A program made the position numbers and the translations under genes. A model generated the notes under the pieces. The model made no database searches. It saw only the letters and a list, made by a program, of their open reading frames with translations, and was not told the DNA's origin. From Fodinibacter sp963730365 (GTDB lineage Bacteria; Actinomycetota; Actinomycetes; Actinomycetales; Dermatophilaceae): 64,000 bases of DNA. How positions within the stretch are numbered: the stretch's first letter is position 1; each line of letters opens with the position of its first letter. Below are positions 7,703 through 16,302 of this stretch, piece by piece. The stretch is taken from contig CAVSRM010000015.1 of assembly GCA_963730365.1 (NCBI GenBank), positions 62,001 through 126,000 on the forward strand. Reading direction: 5' to 3'.

Positions 7703-9379
7703 GTGTCGCCTGTGTCCCCGAATGCGTCCACTCCCAGCGCACTTCCCCCGGAGTTCACCCACAAGGCCCTCCAGTCTCTTGTGCGCAAGGGCCGGACCTC
7801 CGGTTCGGTGACGGGCCAGGAGGTCGCTGACGCACTGCGGGCGGCTGAGGTGCGTCCGGCGCGCGGTCGCGTCGTGCTGCGGGCCCTGCAGGACCACGAC
7901 ATCACCGTCGCGATGGACACCGCCACCAGCGGGGTCGCCGCGGCAGCGACGCGCACGGCGAAGAAGACCGCCTCGTCAACGACGAAGCGTGCCGCCAAGA
8001 GCACGCCGGCTACCGCCGCAGAGGACGCCGAGCCCACTGCCACGACCGCCGCAGCGAAGACCGCACCCGCCAAGAAGGCGGCCGCCAAGACCACCGCTAC
8101 CAAGACGACGGCTGCCAAGACCACCGCGGCGAAGGCAGCACCGGCGAAGAAGGCAGCACCGGCGAAGAAGGCCACGAAGGCTGCCACCACCCGCGACGCC
8201 GCGGCCGCTGCCGCCGATGCCCCCGCCGCCGCCGCGAAGAAGACCGCCCCTCGCAAGGCCGCCGCGAAGCGGGCGGCCGCCAAGCCGGCCCCCGAGGTCG
8301 AGGACACCAACGACGCCGCAGCCGAGGACCCCGAGGACGCAGACCAGCCGGCAGAGACCGGCGAGGGCGCCCGCGCCAAGTCCGCCTCGCAGTCGGGAGA
8401 GGCTGCCGGCTTCGTCATCCGCGATGACGACGAGGAGGACGCGCCGGCACAGCAGGTCGTGACCGCCGGCGCCACCGCCGACCCGGTCAAGGACTACCTC
8501 AAGCAGATCGGGAAGGTCGCGCTCCTCAACGCCGAGCAGGAGGTCGAGCTCGCCAAGCGCATCGAGGCCGGGCTGTTCGCCGAGGAGAAGCTCAACGGCG
8601 GCGAGAAGATCGACATGAAGCTCAAGCGCGAGCTCTGGTGGATTGCCCAGGACGGCAAGAAGGCCAAGAACCACCTGCTCGAGGCCAACCTGCGGCTCGT
8701 GGTCAGCCTCGCCAAGCGCTACACCGGGCGCGGCATGCTCTTCCTCGACCTCATCCAGGAGGGCAACCTCGGCCTCATCCGTGCGGTCGAGAAGTTCGAC
8801 TACACCAAGGGCTACAAGTTCTCGACGTACGCGACGTGGTGGATCCGGCAGGCGATCACCCGCGCGATGGCCGACCAGGCGCGCACCATCCGCATCCCCG
8901 TCCACATGGTCGAGGTCATCAACAAGCTCGCCCGTGTGCAGCGCCAGATGCTCCAGGACCTGGGTCGCGAACCCACCCCGGAGGAGCTCGCCAAGGAGCT
9001 CGACATGACCCCGGAGAAGGTCGTCGAGGTGCAGAAGTACGGCCGCGAGCCGATCTCCCTGCACACCCCCCTCGGCGAGGACGGCGACAGTGAGTTCGGC
9101 GACCTCATCGAGGACTCCGAGGCCGTCGTCCCAGCGGATGCCGTGAGCTTCACCCTGCTGCAGGAGCAGCTGCACTCGGTGCTGGACACCCTCTCGGAGC
9201 GCGAGGCCGGCGTGGTCTCGATGCGGTTCGGCCTCACCGACGGCCAGCCCAAGACGCTCGACGAGATCGGCAAGGTCTACGGGGTCACGCGCGAGCGGAT
9301 CCGGCAGATCGAGTCCAAGACGATGAGCAAGCTGCGCCACCCCAGCCGGAGCCAGGCGCTGCGCGACTACCTGGACTGA
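7703..9379 (+). CDS. sigA: RNA polymerase principal sigma factor (SigA/RpoD/HrdB)
   Basis: 558 residues from GTG 7703 (AAAGG at 7693-7697). It directs RNA polymerase to housekeeping promoters. Region 1.2 (DPVKDYLKQIGKVALLNAEQE), region 2 (NLRLVVSLAKRYTGRGMLFLDLIQEGNLGLIRAVEKFDY, KFSTYATWWIRQAITRAM), region 3, and region 4 (REAGVVSMRFGLTDG... RERIRQIESKTMSKLRHP) are all present and highly conserved. Residues ~75-200 form an Ala/Lys/Thr/Pro-rich low-complexity stretch with AKKAAPAKKA-type repeats, followed by an acidic segment (~200-250). Such N-terminal extensions occur in actinobacterial SigA proteins. Transcription probably starts at the TATAAT ~180 bp upstream. Confidence 0.97.
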   Translation: MSPVSPNASTPSALPPEFTHKALQSLVRKGRTSGSVTGQEVADALRAAEVRPARGRVVLRALQDHDITVAMDTATSGVAAAATRTAKKTASSTTKRAAKSTPATAAEDAEPTATTAAAKTAPAKKAAAKTTATKTTAAKTTAAKAAPAKKAAPAKKATKAATTRDAAAAAADAPAAAAKKTAPRKAAAKRAAAKPAPEVEDTNDAAAEDPEDADQPAETGEGARAKSASQSGEAAGFVIRDDDEEDAPAQQVVTAGATADPVKDYLKQIGKVALLNAEQEVELAKRIEAGLFAEEKLNGGEKIDMKLKRELWWIAQDGKKAKNHLLEANLRLVVSLAKRYTGRGMLFLDLIQEGNLGLIRAVEKFDYTKGYKFSTYATWWIRQAITRAMADQARTIRIPVHMVEVINKLARVQRQMLQDLGREPTPEELAKELDMTPEKVVEVQKYGREPISLHTPLGEDGDSEFGDLIEDSEAVVPADAVSFTLLQEQLHSVLDTLSEREAGVVSMRFGLTDGQPKTLDEIGKVYGVTRERIRQIESKTMSKLRHPSRSQALRDYLD

Positions 9380-9408
9380 TTGGGGCTTCTCACGTCCAGG
9401 CTCGGCAA

Positions 9409-9431
9409 GCCCGGAAACACACGGTTCGGGC
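9409..9431 (+). terminator. Possible weak terminator hairpin after sigA
   Basis: A 7-bp stem, GCCCGGA (9409-9415) with TTCGGGC (9425-9431, one G-T pair), 30 bp downstream of the sigA stop. There is no T tract. Position supports a terminator; the short stem makes the call tentative. Confidence 0.35.
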
Positions 9432-9531
9432 CTCCTTGATGTGCGAGATCCTCACCGAGGTCGCAGAAACCCTCCGAGCTTCGGGGGCGGCATTCCGGCG
9501 GGAAAGCCGTTGCGGCGTGGGCTCCGCTGTC

Positions 9532-10232
9532 ATGCCTGCGGAGGTCCTCACCCTGCCGGACGGACGGCGCTCGAGATCGAGGTCTCCGGTCCCGCCGGCG
9601 GCCTGCCCTTCGTCTTCCATCACGGGACGCCGGGGTGCTCGCACCAGCGGGCGAACATTGGCGCGGAGCTCGAGGCGCGCGGACTGCGGTACGTCACCCA
9701 CAGCCGCGCCGGGGCCCGTCGCTCGACCCGCAACCCTGGCCGAAGCGTCGCCGACGTCGCCGGTGACATCGCTGCAGTGCTCGACCATCTGGGAGCCGAG
9801 CGGTGTCTCACCGGCGGCACGTCGGGTGCGGCCGGCATGCGTTGGCGACCGGCGCGTTCCTTCCGGATCGGGTGCTGGGCGTGCTCAGCATCTGCGGTGC
9901 CTGGCCCTACGACGGTGGTGACGGCTTCCTCGACGGGATGGACTCGCTGCTGCCTGACGTGGACCGGGGCCGTGCTCGCCGGTGAGCTGGGTGCCGACCT
10001 GCTGGCGGGCCTCCAAGGGGGTGCGGAGGTCGTGGACGGCTGGCTCGACGGCGATCTCGCGTTCACCACTCCGTGGGGGTTCGAGTTCTCGGAGCTGACG
10101 GTGCCAACGTTCGTGTGGCAGGGGACCGCCGACCTGATGGTGCCCTTCCACCACGGTCGGTACCTCGCCGAGCGGATTCTTGCGGCCGTGGTGCATCTCG
10201 AGGAGGGGGAGGGTCACCTCTCGCTGCCGTAG
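9532..10232 (+). pseudogene. Alpha/beta hydrolase pseudogene (multiple frameshifts)
   Basis: Pieces of one alpha/beta hydrolase are spread over different frames. MPAEVLTLPDGR begins at ATG 9532. The next piece, in another frame, is ALEIEVSGPAGGLPFVFHHG (oxyanion HG), continuing to LGAERCLTGGTSGAAG around 9830. A third frame holds HALATGAFLPDRVLGVLSI. The earlier frame then returns with VPTFVWQGTADLMVPFHHGR and ends in EGEGHLSL at 10232. At least three frame changes are needed to read through. The nucleophile position in GGTSGAAG is also altered from the usual G-x-S-x-G. A sequencing error could explain one shift but hardly three, so I call it a decayed gene. Confidence 0.75.
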
Positions 10233-10246
10233 CCCACTCCTCGGCT

Positions 10247-10455
10247 TGTCCCAACGGGGCGGGCAAGTCGACGACGATGCGGATGATCGTCGGTCTCGAC
10301 CACCCCACGGCTGGCTCGGTGACCGTCAACGGTCGCCGGTACGCGGCCCACCCGGCGCCGTTGCACGAGGTGGGCGTGCGGCTGGGCGCGAAGGCGGTGC
10401 ACACCGGACGGGCGGCCCGCAACCACCTGCGCGCAATGGCAGCGACCGCCGGCCC
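10247..10455 (+). pseudogene. ABC transporter ATPase fragment (Walker A region only)
   Basis: About 70 codons of an ABC ATPase: NGAGKSTTMRMIVGLDHPTA (Walker A and following helix), then GSVTVNGRRYAAHPAPLHEV and an acidic-free region RAARNHLRAMA. The Q-loop, signature (LSGGQ) and Walker B motifs are missing; the sequence after about 10455 up to 10700 no longer resembles an ABC protein in any frame that I can read. There is no start codon close before NGAGKST; the fragment directly abuts the hydrolase remnant. Together the two remnants mark a decayed stretch between sigA and the transglutaminase operon. Confidence 0.7.
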
Positions 10456-10709
10456 GTCCTGGTCAGCGATGAGCAGCGCGACCCCGCCCTCGTGCCCGTC
10501 GGCTGCGCCGCATGGCTCAGCCACCAGCCGCGCGAAGGAGGCTGACCCGGACCGCCGATCGCGCGGCGGGGCCCACCGTGTCAGGACCCTGGACGCGCTG
10601 GCCGACCGCAACCCGAACACCGCGTTGATCCGCGTCACGGTGATGGAGCCGCAGCCCGTGATCGCCGTCACTGGCCGGTGGCTTCATCGGGGCCGCTCCC
10701 GATCCGCCA

Positions 10710-13031
10710 CTACTCGGAGGACCTGGCCTCGTCCTCCTGGTCGGCGCGGCGGCCGAACAGTCGCCGCGCGAGTCCGGACCAGTGCTGCAGCCCCTCCTGC
10801 GGCAGCAGCAGCGCTCGCAGCCGGGCTGGGCGACGGCGCCTCGAGAGGGCTGCCTTCCACACGGTCCGGGAGTCCTCCTCCACGGACTCCAGGGCCGTGC
10901 CGGGGCGTGCGTACCGCGCCTGTTCCAGCGTCGCCGCGACCCGACCCAGCGCGGCGTTCTCGTCAGCAGTGAGGTAGGCGTCGCGGCCCAGTAGGGCCGA
11001 GGCCTGCCGAGGGGTGGCGCCGTCCGGAGGCACGAGTCCGATGTCCTGGAGCCGGAGCAGGAGGGACTGCCACTCCGCTTCGACCAGCTGGGCATCGTCG
11101 GTGGAGACCCGCTTGGCCCGGCGGCGGCCGAGCCAGGCGCCGAGCGGGACGACGGCCGCGCCGAGCAGACCCAGCAGGAGCACGCCGACGATCGCCACGT
11201 TGTCACTGAGGAAGCCGCCGACGCCCCCGGTCGTCGAGTTCGTGTCCTGCCCGGTGGACCCCGTCGTCGTGTCCTCCTCCCGGCCCGCTCGGCTCTCGCT
11301 CGTGGGCGTCGCGCTGCTGGCGGTGGGCGTCGGGGCCGAGCTGGAACCGGTCTCGCTCGGCACGAGGCTGTAGTCGGGCGCCGTGCCGCTGCGGGTGCCC
11401 GGGGTCGGCTCGAAGCGGACCCAGCCGAGCTGGGCGAAGTAGAGCTCGGGCCAGGCGTGGGCGTCGGCGACGCGGACGACCTGGTCGTCGCCATCGGGGG
11501 ACCCGGGGAGGTAGCCGACGGCCATCCGTGCGGGGATCCCTGCGGAGCGGGCCAACATGACCATCGCGGACGTGAACTGGACGCAGTAGCCGCGCTTGGT
11601 CTCGAGGAACCGGACCAGCGGCTCCTCGGGGCTGGTGCCGTCGGCGGCCTCCTCGGCGAGCTCGAGGGAGTAGGTGAACGCATTGCCCCGCAGGTACGCC
11701 TGCACCTTCCGCGCCACCTCGAGCGCGCTGTCCTCGGGCTCGGTCAGCTCGTCGAGCAGCTCACGGAGCGCGGGCTCCGCCAACGGGTCGACCGCGAGGT
11801 TGACCGCGTCGGCGGCCGCCGACGCGGTGCGTCGGTTCGTACGGAACTGCTCCGCCGTCGGGTCGAGCTCGACGAAGTCGACGGCATAGTTGTCCACGCG
11901 CTCGGTGAGCTGCACGGAGCCACTGACCGACACGTTCCAGGAGCCCGCGGGGAAGGGTGAGCCGACGGCACCGGTGGGCAGGGCCACCTGGGGGACGCCC
12001 ACGTTGTTCTCGCTCACGACCATGGTGCCCTCGGCCCGGGGGACGTCCGAGGCCGCCTGGGGGGCCGGCAGCTGACCGTCGATCGGCACGAAGGTGAAGT
12101 TCGACGTGGCCTCCCACGTGCCGTTCTCATAGGAGTCGAGGATCGCGACCCGGAGCGGGACGAGCCGCGACGCCGTGGTCTGGTAGACGACGACGGGGTC
12201 GGTGGACTGGCTCCCGAGGTCGCGGGCGATGTCGACGCTGGAGGACAACCTGACCGAGCTCCCGGACCCGCCCCGCCCCTGCGCGGACTGGCCGAGGCCG
12301 TCGGCGAGGAAGGTCGTCGGCAGGTGGGGGACCAGACCAGGCAGCACGACCGCCGCCGCCAGCGCCCCGACACCCACGACCCGGCCCATGGTCGCGTACG
12401 AGTTCGACGGGTCGGCCGCGGCCCCGTCGGTGGTCCGGGGCGCGACGGTGCCCCACGATCGCAGGCTCCGCACGCTCTGACCGCCGATCATCGCCAGCCA
12501 GCAGGCTGCGGGGGGCAGCACATACCAGAGCGGCAGTCCCTCACCGGAGTTCGTGGCCGATGCGAGAAAGGCGGTGAGGAGCGGGATGCCGGCCGCGGCC
12601 GGGCTGCGGAAGGTCACCGCGGCCGCGTCGACGGCGACCGCCGTGAGGCCGATGAGCAGTGAGATGGCCAGGATCGTCCCTCGGTTGGAGGGCGCCGGAG
12701 CGGTGTAGTCCGTGACGGTGGTGTAGGCCTGCTCGAGGAGCACACCGAAGGCACGCCACGTCTCCGGCGTCGGGACGACTCCTCGCCACAGGTGCCCCTG
12801 GCCGTGGAGCACCGCGGCACCGTGGACGAGCAGCACCGTCTGGGCCAGCACCACGAGCACCCGCGACGACGTCACCGAGCGCATCCCGATGCCGACGAGG
12901 GCGACCAGGGCGACGAGCAGGACGCTGGGGCGGAACCACGTCGCCGGCGTGAAGAGTGTGACGAGGGGAAGGCTCACGGCGAGGGTGGCCAACCCCGCGA
13001 GGGCAGCCTCGGCGGGTCTCGCGCGGTTCAT
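10710..13031 (-). CDS. Transglutaminase-like (TgpA type) membrane protein
   Basis: 773 residues from ATG 13031. The N-terminal ~240 residues hold about six hydrophobic segments (TgpA N-terminal domain), then an extracytoplasmic region with the transglutaminase-like core: Cys near residue 483 in RGYCVQFTSAMVMLAR, His near 525 in DAHAWPELYF, and the acid position in GWVRFEPTPGTR (Glu rather than Asp, as seen in many actinobacterial relatives). A Ser/Thr-rich linker and another membrane helix (VAIVGVLLLGLLGAAV) precede a cytoplasmic DUF4129-like tail. The start overlaps the DUF58 stop (ATGA). With MoxR and DUF58 it forms the classical three-gene set of unknown, probably envelope-related function. 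Confidence 0.9.
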   Translation of the reverse strand: MNRARPAEAALAGLATLAVSLPLVTLFTPATWFRPSVLLVALVALVGIGMRSVTSSRVLVVLAQTVLLVHGAAVLHGQGHLWRGVVPTPETWRAFGVLLEQAYTTVTDYTAPAPSNRGTILAISLLIGLTAVAVDAAAVTFRSPAAAGIPLLTAFLASATNSGEGLPLWYVLPPAACWLAMIGGQSVRSLRSWGTVAPRTTDGAAADPSNSYATMGRVVGVGALAAAVVLPGLVPHLPTTFLADGLGQSAQGRGGSGSSVRLSSSVDIARDLGSQSTDPVVVYQTTASRLVPLRVAILDSYENGTWEATSNFTFVPIDGQLPAPQAASDVPRAEGTMVVSENNVGVPQVALPTGAVGSPFPAGSWNVSVSGSVQLTERVDNYAVDFVELDPTAEQFRTNRRTASAAADAVNLAVDPLAEPALRELLDELTEPEDSALEVARKVQAYLRGNAFTYSLELAEEAADGTSPEEPLVRFLETKRGYCVQFTSAMVMLARSAGIPARMAVGYLPGSPDGDDQVVRVADAHAWPELYFAQLGWVRFEPTPGTRSGTAPDYSLVPSETGSSSAPTPTASSATPTSESRAGREEDTTTGSTGQDTNSTTGGVGGFLSDNVAIVGVLLLGLLGAAVVPLGAWLGRRRAKRVSTDDAQLVEAEWQSLLLRLQDIGLVPPDGATPRQASALLGRDAYLTADENAALGRVAATLEQARYARPGTALESVEEDSRTVWKAALSRRRRPARLRALLLPQEGLQHWSGLARRLFGRRADQEDEARSSE

Positions 13032-14278
13032 CGGACGCTCACCGGCCTGCCTCCGACCACGGCCGACCAGGCGTCTGCCGGGCTGGTGCGTGCGCCGATC
13101 CGGGTGACGGTCCACCCCGAGGCCCCCAGCGCCGCGGCCGTGGCCCCGGTGGGGTCGGTGCCGTTCGAGCGCCCACCGAAGGACTCGACGTCGACCACCA
13201 GGGCGACACCGGTCGAGCCCGGTTGCCGCAGCGCGGCCAGGGTGCGGGCGTCCTCGTCGCTGAGGGCGCCGCCCACGTACGCGACCAGCCCGCCCTGGGC
13301 GGTCAGGCCGCTCGCGGCGTGCAGGATCGGGCGGAGGCTGTCGTCGGACTCCGCGGTCACCCGGGCCAGACGATCGAGGGCGTCCTGAACCGTCTCGTCA
13401 TGGTGGGCGCCGACGTCCGAGCCGGGGTCGGCCGTGAGCAGGTGCACGGCATACCGCAGGTCCACCACGTGGGACACGAGCGACGCGACCATCGTCACGC
13501 ACCACTCCAGCGAGCTGCTGCGCCCCGACCCCGCATGCCCCCCAGCCCGGGTGTCGAGCAGGACCACGGCCCGGCGCTTGGCGGGTCGGTCCTCCTGACG
13601 CACCATCATCTCCCCGGTGCGAGCCGTCGCGGGCCAGTGGATCCGCCGGAGGTCGTCGCCGTCGCGGTACTCCCGCACCGTCTGGTCGTCCTCCCCGTGG
13701 AGCGCCACCATGTGGGGAACCGAGCCCTCGGACCCGATGCCGCTCCCCAGGGCCCGGCCGGTCGGGAGCGGCACGACGCGGGGGAGCACGACGACCTCAC
13801 CCTGCCCGCTGACCGCGCTCGTGCGCAGGCTCAGCCCGAACGGGTCACGCACGCGCACCCCCAGGGGCCCGAGCCGGTGGACTCCCCGGGTGTGGGACCG
13901 CACGGAGTACTGGATCTCCTGGCTCCGGCCGGGGGCGAGCGAGGGCAGGACGAAGCGCGGCCGGTCGCCGAGGGCATAGTCCAGGGACTCCTCGGCCATG
14001 ACCACCGGCGACGACGTGGCCTCGGTGTTGCGCACCCGCACCGTGACGACGGCGCGCTCACCGATGGCGACACGGGCCGGCGACGCCGACCGTGAGACGT
14101 CGAGGTGCAGCCCGTGGCGGGCCACGAGGGCGAGCGCGACCGCGGTGAGCGCCAGCACCAGCACGCCGATCCTCGTGAGGTCGCGCTGTCCGAGCAGCAC
14201 CCCGGACGCCACGAGCACCACACCGCACCCGGCGAATGCCGTGCCGCGAGTGGTGAGGGAACGCCGGATGCCGCGCAC
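13028..14278 (-). CDS. DUF58 domain-containing protein
   Basis: 416 residues from ATG 14278. Two N-terminal hydrophobic segments (AGCGVVLVASGVLLG and IGVLVLALTAVALALV) anchor it in the membrane. The DUF58 signature is VREYRDGDDLRRIHW followed by ATARTGEMMVRQ, which precedes a von Willebrand factor A-like region (AVVLLDTRAG). Proteins of this family are encoded next to MoxR ATPases and are thought to act with them, perhaps in assembly of metal- or envelope-linked complexes; the role is unproven. It begins 7 bp after moxR and its TGA overlaps the transglutaminase ATG, so the three are cotranscribed. Confidence 0.9.
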   Translation of the reverse strand: MRGIRRSLTTRGTAFAGCGVVLVASGVLLGQRDLTRIGVLVLALTAVALALVARHGLHLDVSRSASPARVAIGERAVVTVRVRNTEATSSPVVMAEESLDYALGDRPRFVLPSLAPGRSQEIQYSVRSHTRGVHRLGPLGVRVRDPFGLSLRTSAVSGQGEVVVLPRVVPLPTGRALGSGIGSEGSVPHMVALHGEDDQTVREYRDGDDLRRIHWPATARTGEMMVRQEDRPAKRRAVVLLDTRAGGHAGSGRSSSLEWCVTMVASLVSHVVDLRYAVHLLTADPGSDVGAHHDETVQDALDRLARVTAESDDSLRPILHAASGLTAQGGLVAYVGGALSDEDARTLAALRQPGSTGVALVVDVESFGGRSNGTDPTGATAAALGASGWTVTRIGARTSPADAWSAVVGGRPVSVR

Positions 14279-14285
14279 GGTGTCC

Positions 14286-15305
14286 TCAGCGGGTGGGCGC
14301 CGGAACCCGCACGCGCTGCAGGAGGTCGGTCACGACGTCCCCGGCCGTGCGGTGAGCCATCTGGGTCTCGCCGGTGGGAATGAGGCGGTGGGCCAGCACG
14401 GGCACCGCGATCTGCTGGACGTCGTCGGGGAGCACGTGGTCCCGGCCGGCCAGGGCGGCGTGTGCCCGCGAGGCGCGCAGCAGGTGGATCGTGGCCCGGG
14501 GTGAGGCCCCGAGCCGCAGGGCCGAGCTGGCCCTCGTCGCGTGGGTCAGGTCGACGATGTACTGACGGACCGACGGGGAGGCGTGCACGCCTCGCACCGC
14601 GGCCACCATGGCGGAGATGGTGGCCGCATCGGTCACCGGCCCCAGCTGCTCGAGCGGTGACTCCCCGCCGTGGACCTCGAGCATCTCCAGTTCGCTCCGC
14701 GCGGAGGGGTAACCCATCGAGATCCGCGCCATGAACCGGTCGCGCTGCGCCTCGGGGAGGGGGTAGGTGCCCTCCATCTCGATGGGGTTCTGGGTGGCCA
14801 TGACGATGAACGGTCGGGGCAGGGTGTAGGTCGTCCCGTCGACCGTCACCTGTGCTTCCTCCATGCACTCCAGGAGGGCGCTCTGGGTCTTCGGCGAGGC
14901 CCTGTTGATCTCGTCACCGACGACGACGTTGGCGAAGATCGCACCGGGACGGAACTCGAAGTCGCGCACGTCCTGGTTGAAGACCGACACGCCGGTGATG
15001 TCGCTGGGCAGCAGGTCGGGGGTGAACTGGACCCGTCGCACCGAGCAGTCGATGGTGCGGGCCAGGGTCTTGGCCAGCAGGGTCTTGCCCACCCCGGGCA
15101 CGTCCTCGACGAGCAGGTGCCCCTCGGCAAGGAGGACGGTGATGGCCGTCCGGACCACGGACTGCTTGCCCTCGATGACCGAGTTCATCGCCGCGGCCAG
15201 CGAGGCCGACACCTGCAGGACCTGGTCGAGAGAGGCGCCTCGATGGGGAGCACCGCGGTCGTCGGCCTCCTGCGGGGCTCGGGGCTGGTGCTCGAACTCG
15301 CTCAC
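14286..15305 (-). CDS. MoxR family AAA+ ATPase
   Basis: 339 residues from GTG 15305. Walker A is in EDVPGVGKTLLAKTLA, Walker B in VVVGDEINRASPKTQSALLE, sensor 1 in FIVMATQNPIEMEGTYPLPE, and the arginine-finger region in AQRDRFMARI. These define the MoxR branch of AAA+ proteins, chaperone-like ATPases that act with DUF58/VWA partners. The upstream alternative start adds 21 residues without homology; GTG 15305 has an AGGGAAG-type ribosome site. First gene of a minus-strand operon with the DUF58 and transglutaminase genes, divergent from mraZ. Confidence 0.92.
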   Translation of the reverse strand: MSEFEHQPRAPQEADDRGAPHRGASLDQVLQVSASLAAAMNSVIEGKQSVVRTAITVLLAEGHLLVEDVPGVGKTLLAKTLARTIDCSVRRVQFTPDLLPSDITGVSVFNQDVRDFEFRPGAIFANVVVGDEINRASPKTQSALLECMEEAQVTVDGTTYTLPRPFIVMATQNPIEMEGTYPLPEAQRDRFMARISMGYPSARSELEMLEVHGGESPLEQLGPVTDAATISAMVAAVRGVHASPSVRQYIVDLTHATRASSALRLGASPRATIHLLRASRAHAALAGRDHVLPDDVQQIAVPVLAHRLIPTGETQMAHRTAGDVVTDLLQRVRVPAPTR

Positions 15306-15500
15306 GAGGTCTTCCCTTCGTCCGGTGGTACCGGCCCAACGTGCGAGCCCGAACCGAGGTGCCCTCATCGTGCCTCACCACAGGGCCCCACCGTGAGGGG
15401 CTGGCTCCCCAGCCTCCTCCACCACGGGGTGTCAAAGGTTCCCCGGCCGGGGTTCGGGGGCCGTTCGTGGCCACGGAGTAGAGCGCCGCGGACGCTTATG

Positions 15501-15516
15501 CTCCACTTTCCTCCAC
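15501..15516 (-). promoter_or_regulatory. MraZ box pair, minus-strand orientation
   Basis: On the minus strand the sequence reads GTGGAGGAAAGTGGAG: two GTGGAG hexamers with a 10-bp period. It mirrors the pair at 15588-15603. Direct repeats of short G-rich boxes at 10-bp period upstream of mraZ are the known binding pattern of MraZ (TGGGN boxes in E. coli, AAAGTGG boxes in Mycoplasma). This copy is nearer the moxR side. Confidence 0.55.
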
Positions 15517-15587
15517 TACCCGTGAACTGGTCATTCATCGATCTGATCGGCAACTCGTCACGAATTCTTGGGCCTGGTGGTCACTTG

Positions 15588-15603
15588 GTGGAGTAAAGTG
15601 GAG
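15588..15603 (+). promoter_or_regulatory. MraZ box pair, plus-strand orientation
   Basis: GTGGAGTAAAGTGGAG: two GTGGAG hexamers spaced 10 bp apart and followed by GAAA, about 50 bp before the mraZ start. The inner AAAGTGG matches the box described for Mycoplasma MraZ. Autoregulation of the dcw cluster through these sites is the expected role. Confidence 0.65.
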
Positions 15604-15651
15604 GAAATCGACGGTTCCGGATGGGACCGACAGGGCGAGGAGGTGGACCGG

Positions 15652-16095
15652 GTGGACGAGTTCCTGGGCACCCACACCCCCCGACTCGATGACAAGGGCC
15701 GCCTCTTCCTCCCGGCCCGCTTCCGGGCAGCGCTCGCCGACGGACTCGTGGTGACGACGGGCCAGGAGGGCTGCCTCTACGTCTTCCCCACGGCCGAGTT
15801 CCACAGGATCTCCACGCTCATGCAGTCGGCTCCGGGGGCCTCGAAGAACATCCGCGACTTCGTCCGGGTCTTCCGGGCCAGCGCGCACCCGGACGCCCCC
15901 GACAAGCAGGGGCGGGTCACCATCCCGGCCGCGCTGCGTGCGTACGCCCACCTGGACAAGGACTGCACGGTCATCGGCAACGGTGCCCGCCTCGAGGTGT
16001 GGGACTCGGCGGCGTGGAACGACTACCTCGCCGAGGTCATGCCCGCCTACTCCTCCTACTCGGTGGACTCCGAAGAGGTGGTGCCCGGCCTCTGA
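15652..16095 (+). CDS. mraZ: Transcriptional regulator MraZ
   Basis: 147 residues from GTG 15652 (GAGGAGG at 15637-15643, spacing 8). Two AbrB-like half-domains are visible, each with the MraZ signature: LDDKGRLFLPARFR (residues ~12-26) and DKQGRVTIPAALR (~84-97), i.e. two copies of D-x-K/Q-GR-x-x-(I/L)P. MraZ forms ring-shaped oligomers that bind repeated boxes upstream of its own gene and control the dcw operon. Repeats of this kind are present at 15501-15516 and 15588-15603. It is the first gene of the cluster; 207 bp without other features separate it from rsmH. Starts further upstream would overlap the operator. Confidence 0.95.
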   Translation: MDEFLGTHTPRLDDKGRLFLPARFRAALADGLVVTTGQEGCLYVFPTAEFHRISTLMQSAPGASKNIRDFVRVFRASAHPDAPDKQGRVTIPAALRAYAHLDKDCTVIGNGARLEVWDSAAWNDYLAEVMPAYSSYSVDSEEVVPGL

Positions 16096-16302
16096 CGCAG
16101 CCCTCCTAACCACCAGCGCACCATGCGCGGCCCACCTCGACCGACCCGACCGCTGGCCTCCAGCCGACCGATCCCGACGCGACTTCCCCCGCGCCGGGCC
16201 CGGCTCGGATGGGGACCTGCAGCCGGGTCGAGCCACACCCGACGACATGACTCACCTCGCACCACGGCCCCCCACGTCACGCCACCGGAACAGGAGCACC
16301 GC

